Shown: in pieces, positions 38,709-42,574 of the stretch
How the letters are laid out: each line of letters begins with the position of its first letter
How positions within the stretch are numbered: the stretch's first letter is position 1
DNA from: Actinomycetes bacterium
GTDB taxonomy: Bacteria > Actinomycetota > Actinomycetes > Streptosporangiales > Streptosporangiaceae
Direction: 5' to 3'
Assembly: GCA_021792405.1 (NCBI GenBank)
Contig: JAJYUU010000019.1
Location: 1 to 42,574 of the forward strand
Length of the DNA: 42,574 nucleotides
Notes under the pieces: generated by a model
What the model was told of the DNA's origin: nothing
Database searches by the model: none
The model's input: the letters and a program-made list of their open reading frames with translations, nothing else
Made by a program: the position numbers and the translations under genes

Positions 38709-41700
38709 CTAGGGCAGGCCTGCCCCCTTGTCGATCGCGTGCTCGTAGAACGCGTCTGCGAGCGCCACGATGATCCCGTTCGTCGCAGGCCCGTCGGTGA
38801 AGAAGTAGTCGGCCATGATGTTGTGCGCCTGCTGGTTGTCGGCGATGGCCTCGGTGACGGCGGACTGGAAGTCCTGCGACTCCATGAACTGCTTCTTCGA
38901 GTTCACCCGGGTCTGCTGGACCAGGTCAGGGTTGGCGAGCAGTCTCTGCACGAGTCCCTGCACGAACTCCCGGATCTGGGACTCGGCGAACGACTGTGCG
39001 CCGAAGAGGTCGTTCATCTTGTCGATGACGACCTGGAGCGCGACGTATTTCGGCTCCTTCCTGGTGCCGGTGCCTGCTGCGCTGATCCCCTTCAGCTCGC
39101 CGTCTCCGGTCAGCGAGATGTCGACGGCGATCTTCTTGGTGTGCTTCACCCCGACCAGGACCACGTCGGACAGGTCGACGTCGGCGCTCCAGGAGGACTC
39201 GGCGATGACCTTCTCCAGGAGCCGGAGGAAGATCGAGAGCATCTCCATGTACGGGTCGCCGTAGTCGACGATCTGGCTCATGAAGTCGTAGAGCCGGACG
39301 TAGGTGGAGACGTCCTTGCGGAAGAGATCGAGGGTATTGAGCGTGACCTTGTCGTCGGCTTCGATCGCTGCCGCGTAGCGACGCCGGAAGTCGTGCTGGG
39401 CCGGGCTGATCGCCGCCGAGAGCGCGTTGTTGCCCTTGCGCGCGACCCACAGCCCGGCGACCTGGCGGACCTGCTCCTCGGTGTAGATCCCCGCCTGGGC
39501 GAGCTTATCCGCGAGGTGCACGACGACGTACGGGTCAGTCTCGGTCTCCAGGGCGGCGTTGGTGAAGTACGGCTCGAAGGCGGTCCTGATGTCCTCGGGC
39601 TTGTTGGCGAAGTCGATGACGAACGTCTTAGTCTTCTGCTCTCCGTCTGCGGTGCGGTGGGTTCGGTTGAGCCGGGAGAGCGTCTGCACGGCGGTGACAC
39701 CGGAGAGTTTCTTGTCGACGTACATCGCGGAGAGCAGCGGCTGGTCGAAGCCGGTCTGGAACTTGTTGGCGACCAGCATGATCTTGTAGGTCCCGCCCCT
39801 GAACGCCGCGGCCAGGTCAGCGCTCGCTCCGGGATTCATTTTGGCCTCAGTGAACTCGTCGTCCTTGGACGGCGCCGGGCCCCAGTCCTGGCTCCACTCC
39901 TCGTTCTCAGCCATCGACACCGACCCGGAGAACGCGACCAGGGTCCGGTAGTCATACGACGCGTCCTCGGCGGCCCGCTTGGCGATGTAGGCGTCGATTG
40001 CTTTCTTGTACTTCACCGCAGCCTTGCGCGAGTCGGTGACGACCATCGCCTTCGCCTTGCCCTCCAGCAGGTGGGCGACGTTGGCGTGGAAGTGTTCGAC
40101 GATGATCTGCACCTTCTGGCTGATGTTGGTCGGGTGCAGCTGCACCCACCGCATCAGTCCCTTGCGCGCAGCTGACTCCTCGACCTCGCCACCCTCGCCG
40201 CTCCCGGCTTTGCCGGCGATCTTCAAGGTGGTCTCGTAGGACTGGTAACCCTTGAGCACGTCGAGGATATAGCCCTCCTCGATCGCCTGCTTCATCGAGT
40301 ACAGGTGGAACTCACGCGGTTTCCCGTCCGGCCCCTTGCGGCCGAACAGCTCCAGGGTCTTGTTCTTCGGTGTCGCGGTGAAGGCGAAGTAGGAGATGTT
40401 TGGCGACTCGGCCCGCTCGGCCATCTCCGATGCCAGGATCGCCTCGACGTCGACGGAGCCGCCGTCCTCGATCTCCTTGATCTCCTCGGCGGTCAGAACC
40501 TGTTTCAGTTTCGAGGAGATCTGCCCAGATTGCGAGGAGTGCGCCTCGTCGGCGATGACGGCGAACCGCTTGCCCTTCAGTCCGGAGTCGGCCCGGATTT
40601 CATCGAGTGCGTACGGGAAGGTCTGCACCGTCACCGCGATGATCAGCTCGCCATTCTTCAGCGCCTGGGCCAGCAGGCCGGACTTCGACTTCGCACCGGC
40701 CTTGCGCACGTCCTCAGGGCTGATCGTTGCGACGATGTTCCCGCTGCCGTCGATCTGCCGGATCGCGTCCTGAAGCTGCCCGTCGAGGACTGTGCGGTCG
40801 ACGACCACGATGACCGAGTCGAAGACCTTCTCATCGCTGACGTGCAGCCGGGCGAGACGGTGCGCCGTCCAGGCGATCGTGTTGGTCTTCCCCGATCCCG
40901 CGGAGTGCTCGATCAGGTAACGCTGGCCGACGCCCTCTTCAGCTACGGCGGCCACGATTTTCGTGACTGCCTCCCACTGGTGGAACCGGGGGAACAGCAT
41001 GCTCGTACGACGCACCGACGTGCCGGTCGTGACGTCCCACTCCTCTTTGGTCTCCACGATCATCAGGCGGCCGATGATGTTGAGCCAGGCGTGCTTCTCC
41101 CAGACCCGCTCCCACAGGTATGCCGTAGCCGACCTCCCATCCGCGCCGGGCGGGTTCCCGGCGCCGTCGTCGAAGCCGGTGTTGAACGGCAGGAACTGCG
41201 TCGTCTCACCCTCCAGCCGGGTGGTCATCGCGGCAAGATCGTTGGAGACCGCGAAGTGGACCAGCGCCCGGTGCCCGAACGACAGCAGCGGCTCCGGCCG
41301 GCCGTTCGTCAGCGGATTGCGCTTCTTCCGGTACTGCTGGACCGCCTCGTCCAGCGACTGGGTGAAGTCGGTCTTCAGCTCCACCGTCGCGACCGGGAGC
41401 CCGTTGACGAAGAACACCAGGTCGATGCTGCGCTGGTCGGCCGTCGAGAAATGCACCTGCCGCACCACCCGCACCCGCATCGCCGCATACTCATGGTTCG
41501 TCGTCTCGTTCAGCGTCGTCTCGGGCCGGAACTGCGCCATCTTCAGCCGGCCCCCGCCGATGTACTGCACCCCGGTCCGCAGGATGCTCAGCATCCCGCC
41601 GCCGTGCTCCAGCGGCTTGTCGAGCGCAGTGCTCAGCACGTCGAGGAACTTCGCCTGCGACCCCGCCGCCTTCAGCGCTTTCTCGAACGGCAGCTTCTGC

Positions 41701-41846
41701 GTCTCCCCCAGCCACGCGAACAGATCCTCGGGGAACAGCGCCCGCTCACGGTCGTAGCGGGTGTCGGTCGCCGAGTACAGCCACCCGTGCGCCGCGAGGT
41801 ACTCGCAGATCTCGGTCTCAAAGACGACCTCATTGTGGTCGGCCAT
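38709..41846 (-). CDS. hsdR: type I restriction enzyme, R subunit
   Basis: 1045 residues from the ATG at 41846 (an in-frame GTG precedes it directly). The N-terminal nuclease has SIDLVFFVNGLPVATVELKT (PD-ExK type, Asp near 142 and Glu-x-Lys near 157-159). The translocase has Walker A EHSAGSGKTNTI near 314-325, the DEAH box in VIADEAHSSQSG near 434, and later KFQTGFDQPLLSAMYVDK and LNRTHR in motifs V-VI. The C-terminus is the helical HsdR end. It translocates DNA and cuts after encountering unmodified sites, but only with HsdM and HsdS. Its ATG overlaps the stop of the hsdS remnant (TGATG). Confidence 0.95.
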   Translation of the reverse strand: MADHNEVVFETEICEYLAAHGWLYSATDTRYDRERALFPEDLFAWLGETQKLPFEKALKAAGSQAKFLDVLSTALDKPLEHGGGMLSILRTGVQYIGGGRLKMAQFRPETTLNETTNHEYAAMRVRVVRQVHFSTADQRSIDLVFFVNGLPVATVELKTDFTQSLDEAVQQYRKKRNPLTNGRPEPLLSFGHRALVHFAVSNDLAAMTTRLEGETTQFLPFNTGFDDGAGNPPGADGRSATAYLWERVWEKHAWLNIIGRLMIVETKEEWDVTTGTSVRRTSMLFPRFHQWEAVTKIVAAVAEEGVGQRYLIEHSAGSGKTNTIAWTAHRLARLHVSDEKVFDSVIVVVDRTVLDGQLQDAIRQIDGSGNIVATISPEDVRKAGAKSKSGLLAQALKNGELIIAVTVQTFPYALDEIRADSGLKGKRFAVIADEAHSSQSGQISSKLKQVLTAEEIKEIEDGGSVDVEAILASEMAERAESPNISYFAFTATPKNKTLELFGRKGPDGKPREFHLYSMKQAIEEGYILDVLKGYQSYETTLKIAGKAGSGEGGEVEESAARKGLMRWVQLHPTNISQKVQIIVEHFHANVAHLLEGKAKAMVVTDSRKAAVKYKKAIDAYIAKRAAEDASYDYRTLVAFSGSVSMAENEEWSQDWGPAPSKDDEFTEAKMNPGASADLAAAFRGGTYKIMLVANKFQTGFDQPLLSAMYVDKKLSGVTAVQTLSRLNRTHRTADGEQKTKTFVIDFANKPEDIRTAFEPYFTNAALETETDPYVVVHLADKLAQAGIYTEEQVRQVAGLWVARKGNNALSAAISPAQHDFRRRYAAAIEADDKVTLNTLDLFRKDVSTYVRLYDFMSQIVDYGDPYMEMLSIFLRLLEKVIAESSWSADVDLSDVVLVGVKHTKKIAVDISLTGDGELKGISAAGTGTRKEPKYVALQVVIDKMNDLFGAQSFAESQIREFVQGLVQRLLANPDLVQQTRVNSKKQFMESQDFQSAVTEAIADNQQAHNIMADYFFTDGPATNGIIVALADAFYEHAIDKGAGLP

Positions 41847-41899
41847 CACGCGACCTCATGTACGTCGATCTGGCCTGTCACTGCTGCCGTGATCAGCGC
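41846..41899 (-). pseudogene. hsdS: C-terminal remnant of type I restriction S subunit
   Basis: The last 17 codons and stop of an HsdS gene remain: the text ALITAAVTGQIDVHEVA is the usual conserved end of HsdS, directly before hsdR. Upstream of it the sequence changes at about 41900 into the end of an IS256-family element. Specificity is therefore disrupted unless a second hsdS exists outside the window. Confidence 0.85.
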
Positions 41900-42574
41900 G
41901 GGTCCGTCAAGTTAACGGTGTAACTCTGTTTTCTGTTGTTGTTTGCGGTCCGGTTGTGTCGCGTACTGAAGGTTAGCGCCGAGCCCGGCTTGATACGGGG
42001 CGGGAGGCCATAGCCTTGACTGGCGGCGGGCCGGATCTGTGATCCGCTGCGCCTTTGGGGCCGCTGGTGGCCTCCCGCGAGGGACCCGTGTCAAGCGGGG
42101 CGTTGCTGGCCTGCTGCCGCGTGGCGTTCATCGTGATGCCTGGCCTGCGGAGAGCCGTCCGTCGAAGGTGATATCGAAGGCGTTGAGTGCTGCCTTCCAC
42201 CGGTTGCTCCACCGCTTGCGGCCTTTCCCGGTCGGGTCCAGGCTCATGACCGCCAGGTACAGGCACTTGAGGGCGGCCTGCTCGCTGGGGAAGTGTCCGC
42301 GGGCATTCACCGCCCGGCGCAACCTGGCGTTGATCGATTCGATGGCGTTGGTGGTAGACACCACGGTCCTGATCTCCCGGTCGAATTGCAGGAACGGGAC
42401 GAACTCCGCCCACGCGTTCTCCCAGAGCCGGATGATCGCCGGGTAGCGTTTCTCCCACTTGCCGGAGAAATCAGCGAACCGGTCCAGGGCCTCGGCCTCG
42501 GACGCCGCGGTGTACACGGGCTTGAGGTCCTTGGCGACCTCACCCCAGTCCCGTTTGGAGGCGTACCTGAAGCT
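41900..42574 (-). mobile_element. IS256-family insertion sequence, one end and part of the transposase
   Basis: The end next to hsdS reads, on the minus strand, GAGTTACACCGTTAACTTGAC followed by GGACC, the type of terminal repeat seen in IS256/Mutator elements. About 230 bases without a gene precede the transposase coding region, which runs off the right edge. No target duplication can be checked because the other end is outside. Confidence 0.8.
42128..42574 (-). CDS. IS256-family transposase, C-terminal part (cut by window edge)
   Basis: The visible 148 residues begin in YASKRDWGEVAKDLKPVYTA, then ALDRFADFSGKWEKRYPAII, and the highly conserved RTVVSTTNAIESINARLRRA, which includes the C-terminal catalytic region of Mutator-type transposases. 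The frame is open to the right edge; the stop is at 42128. This protein moves the element that broke hsdS. Confidence 0.93.
   Translation of the reverse strand, partial: SFRYASKRDWGEVAKDLKPVYTAASEAEALDRFADFSGKWEKRYPAIIRLWENAWAEFVPFLQFDREIRTVVSTTNAIESINARLRRAVNARGHFPSEQAALKCLYLAVMSLDPTGKGRKRWSNRWKAALNAFDITFDGRLSAGQASR

Noticed and set aside
40305-41915. 536-codon open frame opposite hsdR
   Set aside because: Antisense shadow of a clear hsdR gene; composition is Arg/Leu/Gly/His-rich without family features.
1-42574. CRISPR arrays, rRNA genes and ordinary tRNA genes
   Set aside because: No regularly spaced direct repeats, rRNA signatures or standard-order cloverleaf were seen on either strand.

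Overview
The window is GC-rich DNA with dense, overlapping genes, a PucR-type regulator, a twin-arginine lipoprotein and an SCO6880-type conjugation operon. Together these point to an actinomycete (Actinomycetota). The exact family cannot be fixed from the sequence. The three main parts look like accessory DNA, and several genes are broken.

Region 1 (1-16.4 kb, all minus strand) is a catabolic locus. A PucR-family regulator (14779-16449) lies upstream of two operons. The first (14648 to 9059) encodes an amidohydrolase-2 fold protein lacking its N-terminal metal ligands, an Atz/TrzN-type amidohydrolase, an SMP-30 type lactonase, a gamma-glutamyltransferase-like enzyme and an SDR dehydrogenase. 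The second (8854 to 575) encodes a complete THI5/NMT1-type ABC importer, a VOC protein, both subunits of a thiamine-diphosphate E1 dehydrogenase without E2 or E3, another SDR, an M20 deacylase and a gamma-glutamylcyclotransferase-fold protein. My inference is import and stepwise breakdown of a small, probably nitrogen-containing heterocycle or amide. Both operon promoters have palindromes upstream. A truncated MFS transporter lies at the left edge.

Region 2 (about 17.2-34.2 kb, plus strand) is a conjugative element: a peptidoglycan hydrolase, a small HTH protein, a P-loop-like gene broken by an in-frame TAG, pilin-size and VirB8-like membrane proteins, VirB6/TrbL, SCO6880, VirB4, a VirD4/TraD coupling protein, DUF4913, several unknown proteins and a primase fused to a peptidase-like domain. 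It ends in a serine resolvase with a res-like dyad site. No relaxase, integrase or TraB/FtsK-type translocase was recognised here.

Region 3 (34.2-42.6 kb) is a junction and defence-like zone. It holds degenerate genes, a small protein with an operator over its own promoter, a structured RNA element, a HEPN-motif (RNxxxH) protein, a second R-x4-H protein, a type I restriction hsdR gene and an hsdS gene cut 18 codons before its stop by an IS256-family element that runs off the right edge. The most unusual item is at 35897-35969: a tRNA-like cloverleaf with canonical stem lengths but circularly permuted order, the 3' half (anticodon 3' strand, variable loop, T arm, acceptor 3' strand) preceding the 5' half (acceptor 5' strand, D arm, anticodon 5' strand) with a 9-nt linker. 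A folded leader precedes it, and a 13-bp hairpin follows that it shares with the convergent HEPN gene.
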